Below, in pieces: positions 50,287-59,361 of a DNA stretch of 64,000 bases. Below the pieces are notes generated by a model. It was not told the DNA's origin. It ran no database searches and worked only from the letters and a program-made list of their open reading frames with translations. Origin of the DNA: VRUE01 sp963753245 (GTDB lineage: Bacteria > Actinomycetota > Thermoleophilia > Solirubrobacterales > 70-9). The stretch covers positions 124,001 through 188,000 of the forward strand of contig CAVWBK010000005.1 in NCBI GenBank assembly GCA_963753245.1. Direction: 5' to 3'. The translations under genes were made by a program, and so were the position numbers. Numbering within the stretch: position 1 is the first letter of the stretch; every line of letters begins with the position of its first letter.

Positions 50287-51354
50287 GTGTTCGAGCCGCT
50301 GGTCGAGCAGATCGAGACCCGCTTCGGCGAGCTCGAGCGCCAGATGTCTGATCCGGCGGTGATCGCTGACCGTGAGCGCTACGCGGAGATCGGGCGCGAG
50401 TACCGCGAGCTGGGGCCCGCGCGGGAGCTTGCCGCTCGCTGGCGCACCCTGAGCGGTGACCTCGAGGGGGCCCGCGAGCTGCTCGCCGAGGACGGCGAAG
50501 ACGCCGAGCTGCGCATGCTGGTCGAGGAGGCGCCGGCGCAGTTGGAAGGGCTCGAGGAGGAGATTCGCCTGGCGATGGTCGAGCGCGACCCCAACGACGA
50601 TAAGAACGTGCTGGTCGAGATTCGCGCCGGGACCGGGGGGGACGAGGCCGCCCTCTTCGCCGGTGACCTCTACAAGATGCTCACCCGTTACGCCGAAGAG
50701 CGCGGATATGCGACCGAGTCGCTCTCCCAATCGGCGGCCGAGGTCGGCGGCTTCAAGGAGGTCACCTTCGCGATCAAGGGCGAGGGTGCCTACTCGATCT
50801 TCAAGTATGAGGGCGGCACCCATCGGGTCCAGCGCGTGCCCGAGACCGAGTCCCAGGGACGCATCCATACCTCGACCGCGACGGTCGCCGTTCTGCCCGA
50901 GGCCGAGGAGGTCGACGTTCAGATCGACGCCAACGACCTGCAGGTCGACGTCTATCGCTCCTCGGGCCCGGGCGGTCAGTCGGTCAACACGACCGACTCG
51001 GCGGTGCGCATCACCCACGCGCCGACCGGCATCGTCGTCTCGATGCAAGACGAGAAGTCCCAGCTGCAAAACAAGGACAAGGCGATGCGGGTCCTGCGCG
51101 CCCGGCTGCTCGAGCGCGAGCTCGCCGAGCAGCAGGCGAAGATCGCCTCCGAGCGCAAGGCCCAGGTCGGCAGCGGCGAGCGCTCCGAGAAGGTGCGCAC
51201 CTACAACTTTCCCCAGGGTCGGGTCACAGACCACCGGATCAAGCTCACCTCGCACAACCTCGAAGGCGTCCTTGGCGGCGAACTCGGCGAGTTCACCGAT
51301 GCACTCGGTGCCGAGGAGAAGCGCCGCCGGCTTGAGGCCGCCGCCAGCATATGA
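50287..51354 (+). CDS. prfA: Peptide chain release factor 1
   Basis: 355 residues from GTG 50287 (VFEPLVEQIETRFGELERQM). The catalytic GGQ is at 229-231 in SGPGGQSVNTTDSAVRITH. The stop-codon reading loop has P-E-T in RVPETESQGRIHT, the RF1 PxT form (RF2 has SPF), so it reads UAA and UAG. Overlaps prmC by 4 bp, the enzyme that methylates its GGQ glutamine. Confidence 0.97.
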   Translation: MFEPLVEQIETRFGELERQMSDPAVIADRERYAEIGREYRELGPARELAARWRTLSGDLEGARELLAEDGEDAELRMLVEEAPAQLEGLEEEIRLAMVERDPNDDKNVLVEIRAGTGGDEAALFAGDLYKMLTRYAEERGYATESLSQSAAEVGGFKEVTFAIKGEGAYSIFKYEGGTHRVQRVPETESQGRIHTSTATVAVLPEAEEVDVQIDANDLQVDVYRSSGPGGQSVNTTDSAVRITHAPTGIVVSMQDEKSQLQNKDKAMRVLRARLLERELAEQQAKIASERKAQVGSGERSEKVRTYNFPQGRVTDHRIKLTSHNLEGVLGGELGEFTDALGAEEKRRRLEAAASI

Positions 51355-52205
51355 GCGCGCCCGCGAGGACGGGCAACCAGCGCGAAGCGCTGTTCGCCGC
51401 CAGCGAGGCGCTCGCCGCAGCCGGGGTGGGCGAGCCGCGCCTGGATGCCGAACTGATGCTCGCCGAGGCCTGCGGAAGTGATCGGGCCCGACTCGCCGCC
51501 GATCCCAGCGGCGGGGTCGAGCCCGCCGCGGCGCGGCGCTTCGCGGCGATGGTGCGGCGGCGGCTGGCGCGCGAGCCGCTCGCCTACATTCTCGGCCGTC
51601 GTGGTTTTCGCCAGATTGAGCTGGCGGTCGACGCCCGGGTCCTGATCCCGCGACCGGAGACCGAGCTGCTCGTCGAGCTCGCCCTCGAGCTGGCCCCCCG
51701 CTCGGTCTTTGACCTCGGCACAGGATCGGGGGCGATCGCGCTCGCGGTCGCCGCCGAGCTGCCCGAGTGTGAGGTCAGCGCCAGCGATAGCTCGCCCGCC
51801 GCGCTGGCGGTCGCCTGGGCCAACGCCGAGCGCCTCGAACTCAGCGATCGGGTTCGCTTCGCGCGCGGCTCGCTGCCGAGCGCCGGCAGCTTTGATTTGC
51901 TGCTCGCCAACCTGCCCTACGTCGCCGAACCCGATTGGCCCGCTCTGCAGCCCGAGGTCACCAGATGGGAGCCGCGCGAGGCATTGCTCGCCGGTAGCGA
52001 TGGCCTGGGCGCCTATCGCGAGCTCTGCGCGGCGCTCGCTGCGGGCCAGGGCGAGGGTGCCCCTGCCTTTCAGGTTGTCGGGGTGGAGGTCGGTGCGGGC
52101 CAGGCCGCCGCGGTCGCCGCCCTCTTTGGCGAGGCCGGATTCGGCTTGATCGAGGTGCGCCGCGATCTGGCCGGGATCGAGCGCGTGGTGGTCGCAAGGC
52201 GATGA
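51351..52205 (+). CDS. prmC: Release factor glutamine methyltransferase PrmC
   Basis: 284 residues. N-terminal helical domain then the SAM domain: VDARVLIPRPETELLVELAL (the RPETE hallmark) and VFDLGTGSGAIALAVAAELP (motif I). The catalytic motif is NLPY (Asn187) where most PrmC proteins have NPPY. The conserved WEPREALLAGSDGLGAYREL follows. It methylates the GGQ glutamine of release factors. Overlaps both neighbours by 4 bp. Confidence 0.93.
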   Translation: MSAPARTGNQREALFAASEALAAAGVGEPRLDAELMLAEACGSDRARLAADPSGGVEPAAARRFAAMVRRRLAREPLAYILGRRGFRQIELAVDARVLIPRPETELLVELALELAPRSVFDLGTGSGAIALAVAAELPECEVSASDSSPAALAVAWANAERLELSDRVRFARGSLPSAGSFDLLLANLPYVAEPDWPALQPEVTRWEPREALLAGSDGLGAYRELCAALAAGQGEGAPAFQVVGVEVGAGQAAAVAALFGEAGFGLIEVRRDLAGIERVVVARR

Positions 52206-52846
52206 GTGAGTTGCTCGCGATCGGGGTCGACGGCGTCCTCGCGGCGCGTCTGGCGCTTGAGCGCTGCATCGCCGCCGGCGGGGTTGCCCTCTTTCCCGCC
52301 GACGGCCTTTACGGGCTCGCCTGTGACCCACTGAACGCGGCTGCGATCGAGCGGATCGAGGCGATCAAGGGCCGCGAGCGGGGCAAGCCCTCGGCGGTCC
52401 TCTATCTCTCGCCGTTGGCGATGCGCGAGTTGATCGAGGGCTGTGGACCGCGCACCCGCGAGGCGATCGGGGCACTTCTGCCGGGTCCGGTGACCCTGAT
52501 CATCGCCAACCCCGAGCATCGCTACCCGCTCGCCTGCCGCGAGGATCCAGGGCGCCTTGGCGTGCGCCTGATCGCCGGGCCGCTGGCAGGGGTGATGTCG
52601 CCGCTCTTTCAGACCTCGGCCAACCTCAGCGGCGAGCCAGCTCCCGGCAGCTTTGATCAGGTTCGGGCCGAGATTCTGAGCGCCGTCGATCTGGCGATCG
52701 ACGGCGCTGCCCTCAACGGTCTGCCCTCAACGGTCCTCGACATCAGCGCGATCGATGCCGGTGGAAATTTGGAGATCCTGCGCGAAGGCGGCCTCTCGGC
52801 CGGGGACCTAGCGGCGCGGCTTGCCTCGATAGGGGAGGCGGACTAA
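52202..52846 (+). CDS. L-threonylcarbamoyladenylate synthase (TsaC/Sua5/YrdC family)
   Basis: 214 residues. The YrdC core: GGVALFPADGLYGLACDPLN, RIEAIKGRERGKPSAVLYLS (KxR...SK-like motif), LLPGPVTLIIANP, and LGVRLIAGPLAGVMSPLFQT then SANLSGEPAP. It makes threonylcarbamoyl-AMP for the t6A37 modification of ANN-reading tRNAs. No extra Sua5 C-terminal domain. Part of the translation block as in M. tuberculosis Rv1301. Confidence 0.92.
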   Translation: MSELLAIGVDGVLAARLALERCIAAGGVALFPADGLYGLACDPLNAAAIERIEAIKGRERGKPSAVLYLSPLAMRELIEGCGPRTREAIGALLPGPVTLIIANPEHRYPLACREDPGRLGVRLIAGPLAGVMSPLFQTSANLSGEPAPGSFDQVRAEILSAVDLAIDGAALNGLPSTVLDISAIDAGGNLEILREGGLSAGDLAARLASIGEAD

Positions 52847-53016
52847 ACGTCGCGAGCTGTTGTCGTTCTCTTTGGACTCAGACAGCAGGCAGCGCAGATC
52901 GGCCGCCGCGGGGCCGGCGCAGGGATTGGGGTCGGGCTGATTGTCGGCGCCGGCCGGGGGCGCTCAGCGCGATTAGCGCCGAAAGCGCCATCGCCGTTGG
53001 TATCGTCGCTCGAATC
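52847..53016. other. Upstream region of glyA
   Basis: 170 bp without a gene. Short GC-rich inverted segments are present, such as GGCGCT and AGCGCC near 52960-52980. I found no riboswitch or obvious promoter. Confidence 0.4.
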
Positions 53017-54297
53017 ATGGTTGAGTTACCCGAAGGGTTCCAAACCGCGCCGCTGGTCGATGTCGACCCGCAGATCGCCGCTGTGCTGGAGGCTGAGCTG
53101 CGCCGCCAACAGGGCACCCTAGAGATGATCGCCTCGGAGAACTTCGTCCCCCAGGCCGTGCTTGAAGCGGTCGGCTCGGTGCTGACCAATAAGTACGCAG
53201 AGGGCTATCCGGGGCGGCGCTACTACGGCGGCTGTGAGCAGGTCGACGTCGCCGAGCAGCTGGCAATCGACCGCGCCAAGGAGCTGTTTGGCGCCGAGCA
53301 CGCAAACGTTCAGGCCCACGCCGGCGCCCAGGCCAATAACGCCGCCTACATGGCGCTGATCGAGCCCGGCGAGACGATCCTCGGGATGGCCCTCGATCAC
53401 GGCGGCCACCTCAGCCATGGCATGAAGCTAAACGTCTCGGGCAAGCTCTACCACCCGGTCCAATATCACGTGCGCCGCGAGGATCTCTTGGTCGATATGC
53501 AGGAGGTCGCGCAACTCGCTGCAGAGCACCGACCCGCGGTGATCGTCGCCGGCTGGTCGGCATATCCGCGCCAGCTCGACTTCGCCGCATTCCGCGAGAT
53601 CGCCGACTCGGTCGGGGCCAAGTTGATGGTCGATATGGCGCACTTCGCCGGCCTCGTCGCCGCCGGTGAGCACCCCAATCCGGTCCCCTATGCAGACGTG
53701 GTGACGACGACGATTCACAAGACCCTCGCCGGCCCGCGCAGCGGCATGATCCTCTGCCGCGAGGAACACGCCAAGGCGATCGACAAGGCGATCTTCCCCG
53801 GCCAACAGGGGGGTCCCTTGATGCACACGATCGCCGCCAAGGCGGTTGCCCTGCGGATCGCAGCCAGCGAGCCGTTTCGAGTCCGCCAGCGGCAGACGAT
53901 CGCCAACGCCCGGGCGCTCGCGCAGGGATTGCAGGCGGGCGGGATCCCGGTGCTCACCGGCGGCACCGATGTCCACCTCGTTCTCGTCGACCTGACGCCC
54001 TCAGGCCTTGGGGGAAAGGAGGCCGAGGAGCGCCTCGAGGAGGTTGGGATCACGGTGAATCGCAACGCGATCCCCTTCGATCCGCGCAAACCGATGGACC
54101 CCTCGGGACTGCGGATCGGCACCCCGGCGCTGAGCACGAGGGGCATGGTCGAGGAGGACATGGGCGAGATCGCCGCGGTGATCACGGCCGCGCTCTCGGC
54201 TGATTTCGAGGCCCAAAAGGAGACCCTCGGGGAACGCACCAGGGCGCTGATGGACCGCTACCCGCTCTATCCCCAACTCTCGGCAGCGACGGTCTGA
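53017..54297 (+). CDS. glyA: Serine hydroxymethyltransferase
   Basis: 426 residues, full length. The PLP lysine is Lys235 in VVTTTIHKTLAGPRSGMILC; MIASENFVPQAVLEAVGSVL and NKYAEGYPGRRYYGGCEQVD are the glyA signatures, with AHAGAQANNAAYMALIEPGE. It interconverts serine and glycine with tetrahydrofolate, producing one-carbon units. PLP-fold type I, cytoplasmic. Its position between tsaC and the DUF354/wecA genes is unusual compared with Mycobacterium. Confidence 0.97.
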   Translation: MVELPEGFQTAPLVDVDPQIAAVLEAELRRQQGTLEMIASENFVPQAVLEAVGSVLTNKYAEGYPGRRYYGGCEQVDVAEQLAIDRAKELFGAEHANVQAHAGAQANNAAYMALIEPGETILGMALDHGGHLSHGMKLNVSGKLYHPVQYHVRREDLLVDMQEVAQLAAEHRPAVIVAGWSAYPRQLDFAAFREIADSVGAKLMVDMAHFAGLVAAGEHPNPVPYADVVTTTIHKTLAGPRSGMILCREEHAKAIDKAIFPGQQGGPLMHTIAAKAVALRIAASEPFRVRQRQTIANARALAQGLQAGGIPVLTGGTDVHLVLVDLTPSGLGGKEAEERLEEVGITVNRNAIPFDPRKPMDPSGLRIGTPALSTRGMVEEDMGEIAAVITAALSADFEAQKETLGERTRALMDRYPLYPQLSAATV

Positions 54298-54388
54298 GGC
54301 TGGCGTTTCAACCGCTGCGCTCGCCCGAGCCGAGCGGCGGCGAGCACCACAACCGAAGCGATGGCGCGCGGTGCGGGGCTGGCGCACG

Positions 54389-55405
54389 GTGAGGGTCTGG
54401 GTCGATTGCACCGCGGCCGCGCATCCGCTCGTCCTGCGGCCGATCATCGAGCGGCTTAAAGCCAGGGGCGATCAGGTCTTTGTCACCGCGCGCCACTACG
54501 GGCAGACCCTGGGGATCCTCGAGCGACTGGGAATCCCCTATCAGGCGATCGGCACCCATGCGGGCGCCTCGACCCTGCGAAAGGGCGGCGCCGTGGCCAC
54601 CCGCTCGGCGCGATTGGCGCGCTTTGTCTGGGCGCGCCAGCCCGATCTAGCGATCGCCCATGGCTCAGTCGATCTGGCCGTCATCTCGGCTTGCTTTCGG
54701 ATCCCCTCGGTCCAGATGCAGGACTACGAGTTCGCCTCGATCCAACGACGGATCGCCTTCGGCGTCGCCCGGCGGGTGCTGGTTCCCGAGGCGATCCCGC
54801 TCGAGCGCCTCAAGCGGGTCGGCGCCAAGGGGGCGAAGCTCTTTCGCTATCCGGGCCTCAAGGAGGAGTACTACCTGGCCGGCTTTGAGCCCGACCCAGC
54901 GGTGCTCGATGAGCTCGGGCTCGATCGCGAGAAGGTTCTGGTCGTCCTGCGTCCGCCACCGGAGACCTCCGAGTACCACGCGCGCAACGATCTCTACGGC
55001 GCGACGATCCGGCGCCTGGCCGCCGAGCCTCAGGCCGAGGCGGTGCTCATCCCGCGTACCGAGTCCCAGCGTGCGGAGGCGCTCGCGCTTGGCTCAGAGC
55101 GCCTTCTCGTCCCCGATCGGGCGATCGATGCCCAGAGCCTGATCGCCTTCGCCGATCTCGTCGTCAGCGCCGGGGGCACGATGAACCGCGAGGCGGTCGC
55201 GCTCGGCACCCCGGTGTTCACGACCTTCACCGGGCGCATGGGTGGCGTCGATGAGGCCCTGATCGCCGCCGGTCGCCTGCGCGTGCTCGAGGACCCGGCC
55301 GTCCTTGAGCTGCGCAAGCGGGAGGCGCCGGTGGGGGTCTTGCACGAACGCGATCCAGGCCTTTGGCTGGAGGGTGTGCTCGGCGCTGTCGAGGGCGTCC
55401 AATAA
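54389..55405 (+). CDS. DUF354 family protein, glycosyltransferase-like
   Basis: 338 residues from GTG 54389 (VRVWVDCTAAAHPLVLRPII), which matches the usual DUF354 beginning; a GTG at 54371 adds six residues. Two Rossmann-like halves: VDLAVISACFRIPSVQMQDY, then VLVVLRPPPETSEYHA and LIAFADLVVSAGGTMNREAV followed by ALGTPVFTTFTGRMGG, resembling the GT-B family (MurG/UDP-GlcNAc 2-epimerase). DUF354 proteins often sit in polysaccharide gene clusters. Here it precedes wecA, so involvement in lipid-linked glycan synthesis is plausible. Confidence 0.8.
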   Translation: MRVWVDCTAAAHPLVLRPIIERLKARGDQVFVTARHYGQTLGILERLGIPYQAIGTHAGASTLRKGGAVATRSARLARFVWARQPDLAIAHGSVDLAVISACFRIPSVQMQDYEFASIQRRIAFGVARRVLVPEAIPLERLKRVGAKGAKLFRYPGLKEEYYLAGFEPDPAVLDELGLDREKVLVVLRPPPETSEYHARNDLYGATIRRLAAEPQAEAVLIPRTESQRAEALALGSERLLVPDRAIDAQSLIAFADLVVSAGGTMNREAVALGTPVFTTFTGRMGGVDEALIAAGRLRVLEDPAVLELRKREAPVGVLHERDPGLWLEGVLGAVEGVQ

Positions 55406-55440
55406 CCTGATCGCGCCCACTTTCACGTCGGGCACGCGCT

Positions 55441-56568
55441 ATGGCCCCGACGACCACCGACGCCGTCTTCGCCTTTATCGCAGCCGCCGCGATCGCCTGG
55501 CTGCTGGTTCCCTACGCCGAGCGGCTTGCCTATCGGATCGGCGCGATCGACCCGCCCAAGGAGCGCGGCCTGCACGATCATCCGATGCCGCGGCTCTCGG
55601 GCCTGGCGATTTTCGCCGGGGTCGAGTTCGCCGGCTGGATCTGGCTGCCCGCCAATGGCGAGACCCGCTCGATTCTGCTCGGCGCGGTCGCGATCGCCGC
55701 GGTCGGGGTTGCCGATGACATCTGGGACCTGCCGGCGCTGCCGAAGCTGATCGGCCAGATCGCCGCGGCGCTGATCCCTGTTCTCGGCGGGGTTCGCGTC
55801 GATGACCTCACCCTGCCCTTCATCGGTGGCTTTGAACTCGGTTGGCTGGCCTACCCGCTGACCGTGCTCGGGATCGTTGCGGTCGTCAACGTGATCAACT
55901 TCATCGATGGCATCGACGGTCTCGCCGCCGGGGTCTGCACGATCGCCGCGATCGCACTGGCGATCATCGCCCTCTCCTTGGAGCGAAACGAAGCCGGCGT
56001 CCTCGCCGCGCTGACCGCCGGTGGCGCGCTCGGTTTTCTGCGCCACGGCTTCCCCCCCGCCTCGAGCTTCATGGGCGATACCGGCTCCAATCTGCTCGGC
56101 TATCTACTCGCCACCGCCTCGGTGCAGGGCGCCCTGAAGACCAACGCCGTGGTCGCCCTGATCTTCCCCCTGGTCGTGCTCGCGGTGCCGATCCTCGACA
56201 CCGGCTTTGTCGTCGCCAAGCGGCTCAAATACCGCCAGCCGATCTATCAGGCCGATAGCTGGCACTTTCACCACCGGATGGCCAACATCGGCTTTTCCCA
56301 GCGCCGCACCCTCGCCTACCTCTACGGCTGGACCCTGGCGCTCGCCGGTCTCGCCCTCGCCCTGCGCTTCGTCCCCTACAGCGACAATCACGGCCATTTT
56401 CATGCCTTTTGGACCGCGGTCATGGTTGCCCTTGGTCTGCTCGCCCTGGCGACCAGCGTCTACCTGATCTTCGTGCTCGAGATCCTCAAGCTCAGACGCG
56501 GGCGGTTGAATCCAAAGACCGGGGAATTCGAGGCGATTGAGCTCGAGGAGGACGCTAGTAACAGGTAG
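55441..56568 (+). CDS. wecA: Undecaprenyl/decaprenyl-phosphate N-acetylglucosaminyl 1-phosphate transferase (WecA/Rfe)
   Basis: 375 residues, about ten membrane segments. MraY/WecA superfamily motifs: DDIWDLPALPKL (DD), NVINFIDGIDGLAAGV (magnesium), SFMGDTGSNLLGYLL and the HFHH motif in DSWHFHHRMANIGFSQ. The early GLHDHPMPRLSGLAIF contains the conserved acidic and PRxGG-like region, here PRLSG. Its place just upstream of the AtpI-like/atpB genes is the same as Rv1302 (rfe). It starts lipid-linked polysaccharide (arabinogalactan linker in mycobacteria) synthesis by joining GlcNAc-1-P to a polyprenyl phosphate. Confidence 0.88.
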   Translation: MAPTTTDAVFAFIAAAAIAWLLVPYAERLAYRIGAIDPPKERGLHDHPMPRLSGLAIFAGVEFAGWIWLPANGETRSILLGAVAIAAVGVADDIWDLPALPKLIGQIAAALIPVLGGVRVDDLTLPFIGGFELGWLAYPLTVLGIVAVVNVINFIDGIDGLAAGVCTIAAIALAIIALSLERNEAGVLAALTAGGALGFLRHGFPPASSFMGDTGSNLLGYLLATASVQGALKTNAVVALIFPLVVLAVPILDTGFVVAKRLKYRQPIYQADSWHFHHRMANIGFSQRRTLAYLYGWTLALAGLALALRFVPYSDNHGHFHAFWTAVMVALGLLALATSVYLIFVLEILKLRRGRLNPKTGEFEAIELEEDASNR

Positions 56569-56661
56569 TAACAAACCTCACGAATCGGCTTCAGAAAGCC
56601 AATATCTGCCCCTTCGGATATAGTCGCCGGTCCGCTCGCTCGACCGGGTTGGGCGGATTTT
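56569..56661 (+). promoter_or_regulatory. Upstream region of the ATP synthase block (candidate promoter)
   Basis: 93 bp gap. TATAGT (56619-56624) is a possible -10 box but no good -35 is at 17 bp. ATATC (56602-56606) and GATAT (56617-56621) pair around a 10-nt loop. This is the only gap between wecA and atpC large enough to hold a promoter. Confidence 0.3.
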
Positions 56662-57039
56662 ATGTCTCCTCCCAAGTACGTCGACCTCTTCGCGCTGGCC
56701 GCCGCGCTGGTTGTCTTTGTGCTTGCCGACCTGCCCCTCGCCGGGTTCGCCGTCGGGGCCGCCGCCTGGCTCGCCCAGCGCGGGATCCAGGTGCTTGCTA
56801 AACGCCGCGCCAATCAGGACCTGGCCAATGGCAACCGCCAGCGGGCGATGGGGACGATCGCAGCCACCACCCTCGGTCGGGTCTGGCTGATGGCGACCGC
56901 GGTCCTGATCGTCGGCCTCGCGGTCGAACGTCAGGCCGGCCTGGCCGCCGCGCTGCTGGTCTTTGGCCTCTTCACGCTCTCCTTCGCCGCCCAGGGGATC
57001 GCGCATCTGCTCGAACCAGACGGTGAGCGGGCCGCGTGA
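56662..57039 (+). CDS. AtpI-like/Rv1303-type ATP synthase-associated membrane protein
   Basis: 125 residues, four hydrophobic segments (VDLFALAAALVVFVLADLPL, then AGFAVGAAAWLA, TTLGRVWLMATAVLIVGLAV, and LAAALLVFGLFTLSFAAQGI). It lies immediately before atpB, with a 4-bp overlap, exactly where Rv1303 and AtpI occur. AtpI helps c-ring assembly. Sequence similarity to known AtpI cannot be judged by eye. Confidence 0.65.
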   Translation: MSPPKYVDLFALAAALVVFVLADLPLAGFAVGAAAWLAQRGIQVLAKRRANQDLANGNRQRAMGTIAATTLGRVWLMATAVLIVGLAVERQAGLAAALLVFGLFTLSFAAQGIAHLLEPDGERAA

Positions 57040-57944
57040 GGACGAAAACCAAAGTCCTGATCGGGTTCGGCGTCTATCTGGCGCTGGCGATCATGCTCTT
57101 GCTGATCTTCGGCAATGCCGGCAAGAACGCGGCGTTCAAACCCCAGAACGAGTTCAAACTCGAACCCTGGGTCTCGATCCATCTCGGCAGCCTCGACCTC
57201 AGCGTCAACAAGGCGGTCCTCTACCTGCTCCTGGCCAGCGGGCTGACGATCTTCGCGATGGTCTGGATCTCGCGGCGCATGGCCCAGAAGCCCAACCGGG
57301 TGCAGACCGCGGTCGAGGTTTCCTACGACCTGACCAAAAACACGATCACCGGCGGCAGTCTCGACGGTGAGATAGCCCGCCGCTGGTTCCCCTTTCTCGC
57401 CACCCTCTTCTTCTGGATCTGGTTCTCGAACATGATCGGTTTCCTGCCGCTGCCGACCAACACCGAGCACGAGATCACCATCTTCGGCGTCGAAGTGCCC
57501 GCCTTCGCGATCTACGCGGCGACGGCAAACATCTCGATCCCGCTGGCCCTGACCCTGGTCGTCTGGGTCTCCTACCACGTCGAAGGGATCCGCGCCAAGG
57601 GCTTCATCCCCTACTTCGCCAGCTGGCTGCCGCCCGGCCTGGGGGACATGAGCCCGATCGGCAAGGCGGCGATCTTCGTGATCGAGGTGATCTCGCACTT
57701 CGTGCGGCTGATCTCGCTCTCCGTGCGTCTCTTCGCCAACATTCTCGCCGGCCACCTGTTGCTGCTCTTCATGGGCGGCGGCCTCGCCGTGCTGCTCGGG
57801 ATCGCCGCCCTCGGGGCGCTCACCTTCCCCCTGGCGTTCGTCTTCTTCATCTTCGAGGTCGGGCTCGTCGCCACCCTTCAGGCGTTTATCTTCTCGACCC
57901 TGACCGCGATCTACATCGGCGGAGCGACCTCCGCTAGCCACTAG
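57036..57944 (+). CDS. atpB: F0F1 ATP synthase subunit a
   Basis: 302 residues, GTG start. About six membrane segments; the essential Arg is in EVISHFVRLISLSVRLFANI, and ILAGHLLLLFMGGGLAVLL and VFFIFEVGLVATLQAFIFS are the family signatures. FLPLPTNTEHEITIFGVEVP is a soluble loop. It forms the proton half-channels beside the c-ring. Confidence 0.96.
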   Translation: MRTKTKVLIGFGVYLALAIMLLLIFGNAGKNAAFKPQNEFKLEPWVSIHLGSLDLSVNKAVLYLLLASGLTIFAMVWISRRMAQKPNRVQTAVEVSYDLTKNTITGGSLDGEIARRWFPFLATLFFWIWFSNMIGFLPLPTNTEHEITIFGVEVPAFAIYAATANISIPLALTLVVWVSYHVEGIRAKGFIPYFASWLPPGLGDMSPIGKAAIFVIEVISHFVRLISLSVRLFANILAGHLLLLFMGGGLAVLLGIAALGALTFPLAFVFFIFEVGLVATLQAFIFSTLTAIYIGGATSASH

Positions 57945-57964
57945 ACAAAGGAGCCTGTACTCAA

Positions 57965-58234
57965 ATGGATCTGTCCCCCGTCGCCGCCGCGGTAACCGAC
58001 GAAGGTGTGAAAAGCGCCGGCAAAGCGATCGCCCTCGGCGTCGGCGCCGGCCTTGGCTCGATCGGCGCCGGTATCGGCGTTGGCTTCATCTTCGGTAAGG
58101 AGATCGAGTCGGTCGCCCGCCAGCCCGAGATGAAAAGCGAGCTGGAAAGCATCCGCTGGCTCGGCTTCGCGCTGACCGAGGCCGTCGCCTTCTACACCTT
58201 CATCTTCGGCCTGATCGCCTTCTTCCTCTCCTAG
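57965..58234 (+). CDS. atpE: F0F1 ATP synthase subunit c
   Basis: 89 residues, AAAGGAG upstream. Two helices joined by the polar loop ARQPE. The first has the glycine-rich pattern GVGAGLGSIGAGIGVG. The proton-binding acid is Glu72 in LTEAVAFYTFIFG; no sodium-binding Gln is seen, so proton coupling is expected. The unprocessed N-terminus is longer than average (17 residues). Confidence 0.97.
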   Translation: MDLSPVAAAVTDEGVKSAGKAIALGVGAGLGSIGAGIGVGFIFGKEIESVARQPEMKSELESIRWLGFALTEAVAFYTFIFGLIAFFLS

Positions 58235-58237
58235 GAG

Positions 58238-58804
58238 ATGGCGCCCCTTAGCTCGATAGCCGTGCTGCCCCTCGCCGCGAAGAGCGAAGGAAGCTTCCTG
58301 GTCTCGCCGGGCCTCGGCCTGATGATCTGGACGCTGGTCCTCTTCCTGTTCACGATGTGGGTGCTGAGCAAGGTCGCCTTCCCGAAAATCCAGGAGGCGC
58401 TCGACAAGCGGGCGAAGACGATCGCGGAGTCGATCGAGGCGGCTGAACGCCAGCGCAAGGAGTCCGATGAGCTGCTCGAGGAGTACCGCAGGCGCCTCTC
58501 TGAGGCTCGCGAGCAGGCTGATGAGATCATGGCCCGCGCTCGAAAAGCCGCCGATACGGCGGAGGCTGAGGCGAGCGCCGCGGGCAAGGAGAAACGCGAG
58601 GAGCTGGTCAGCGCGGCCAAACGCGACATCGAGGCCGAGACCCGCCGCTCGCTGCAGCAGATCCGCAAGGAGGTCGCCGAGCTCACCGTCTTGGCGACCG
58701 AGAAGGTGACCCGCAAGAGCCTCAGCGGCGAGGACCAGCGCCGACTGGTCGAGGAGGCCCTCAGCGAGGTCGACTTCACCAGCCTCTCGGGGTCGGAGAA
58801 CTAG
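58238..58804 (+). CDS. atpF: F0F1 ATP synthase subunit b
   Basis: 188 residues. One membrane helix near 27-48 (LGLMIWTLVLFLFTMWVLSK) then a long charged coiled coil (KIQEALDKRAKTIAESIEAA onward) as stator stalk. Separate from delta, unlike the mycobacterial b-delta fusion. It begins 3 bp after atpE. Confidence 0.95.
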   Translation: MAPLSSIAVLPLAAKSEGSFLVSPGLGLMIWTLVLFLFTMWVLSKVAFPKIQEALDKRAKTIAESIEAAERQRKESDELLEEYRRRLSEAREQADEIMARARKAADTAEAEASAAGKEKREELVSAAKRDIEAETRRSLQQIRKEVAELTVLATEKVTRKSLSGEDQRRLVEEALSEVDFTSLSGSEN

Positions 58805-58806
58805 AC

Positions 58807-59340
58807 GTGCCCGAGGCCGATCGCGTATACGCCGGGGCGCTCTTTGACGTCGCCAAGGAGAAGGGCAGCCTCGACCAGGTCGGCGAGCAGCTGGGCCAGT
58901 TCGCCGATGCGATCGAGGCCGACCGCGACCTGCGGGTCTTTTTCTTCAGCCCCTATTTCTCCTGCGCGGAGAAGGTCGATGGGTTGGGGCGGGCGCTCTC
59001 CGGCGTCGACCCGGAGCTGCGCAACTTCCTCGAGTTGCTGATCGAGAAGCAGCGGATGACCGAGATCGCTCGCATCCGGGCCCGCTTTGAGGCACTCTGG
59101 AAGCAGGAGAACAGGCGCATTGACGTGACCGTGTCAAGCGCCGTGGAGCTCGATCGCGCGGTGGTCGAGAGGATCGGCGCCGAGATCGAGCGCCAGACCG
59201 AACTCAAGGTCGACCTCGCCAGCCGGGTCGAGGCAGAGATCCTCGGCGGCATCGTCTTGCAGGTCGGCAACATGGTCCTCGACGCGAGCATCCGCACTCG
59301 CTTGGAGAAACTTCGAAAAAGCGTCGCGCAGGCGGCATAG
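58807..59340 (+). CDS. atpH: F0F1 ATP synthase subunit delta
   Basis: 177 residues, GTG start. Typical OSCP/delta features: YAGALFDVAKEKGSLDQVGE near the start, FFFSPYFSCAEKVDGLGRAL, and the C-terminal VASRVEAEILGGIVLQVGN type motif (LASRVEAEILGGIVLQVGNM). Length is normal and shows no fused b domain. Confidence 0.94.
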   Translation: MPEADRVYAGALFDVAKEKGSLDQVGEQLGQFADAIEADRDLRVFFFSPYFSCAEKVDGLGRALSGVDPELRNFLELLIEKQRMTEIARIRARFEALWKQENRRIDVTVSSAVELDRAVVERIGAEIERQTELKVDLASRVEAEILGGIVLQVGNMVLDASIRTRLEKLRKSVAQAA

Positions 59341-59361
59341 GGAAGGAATAGAGAGCACCAA

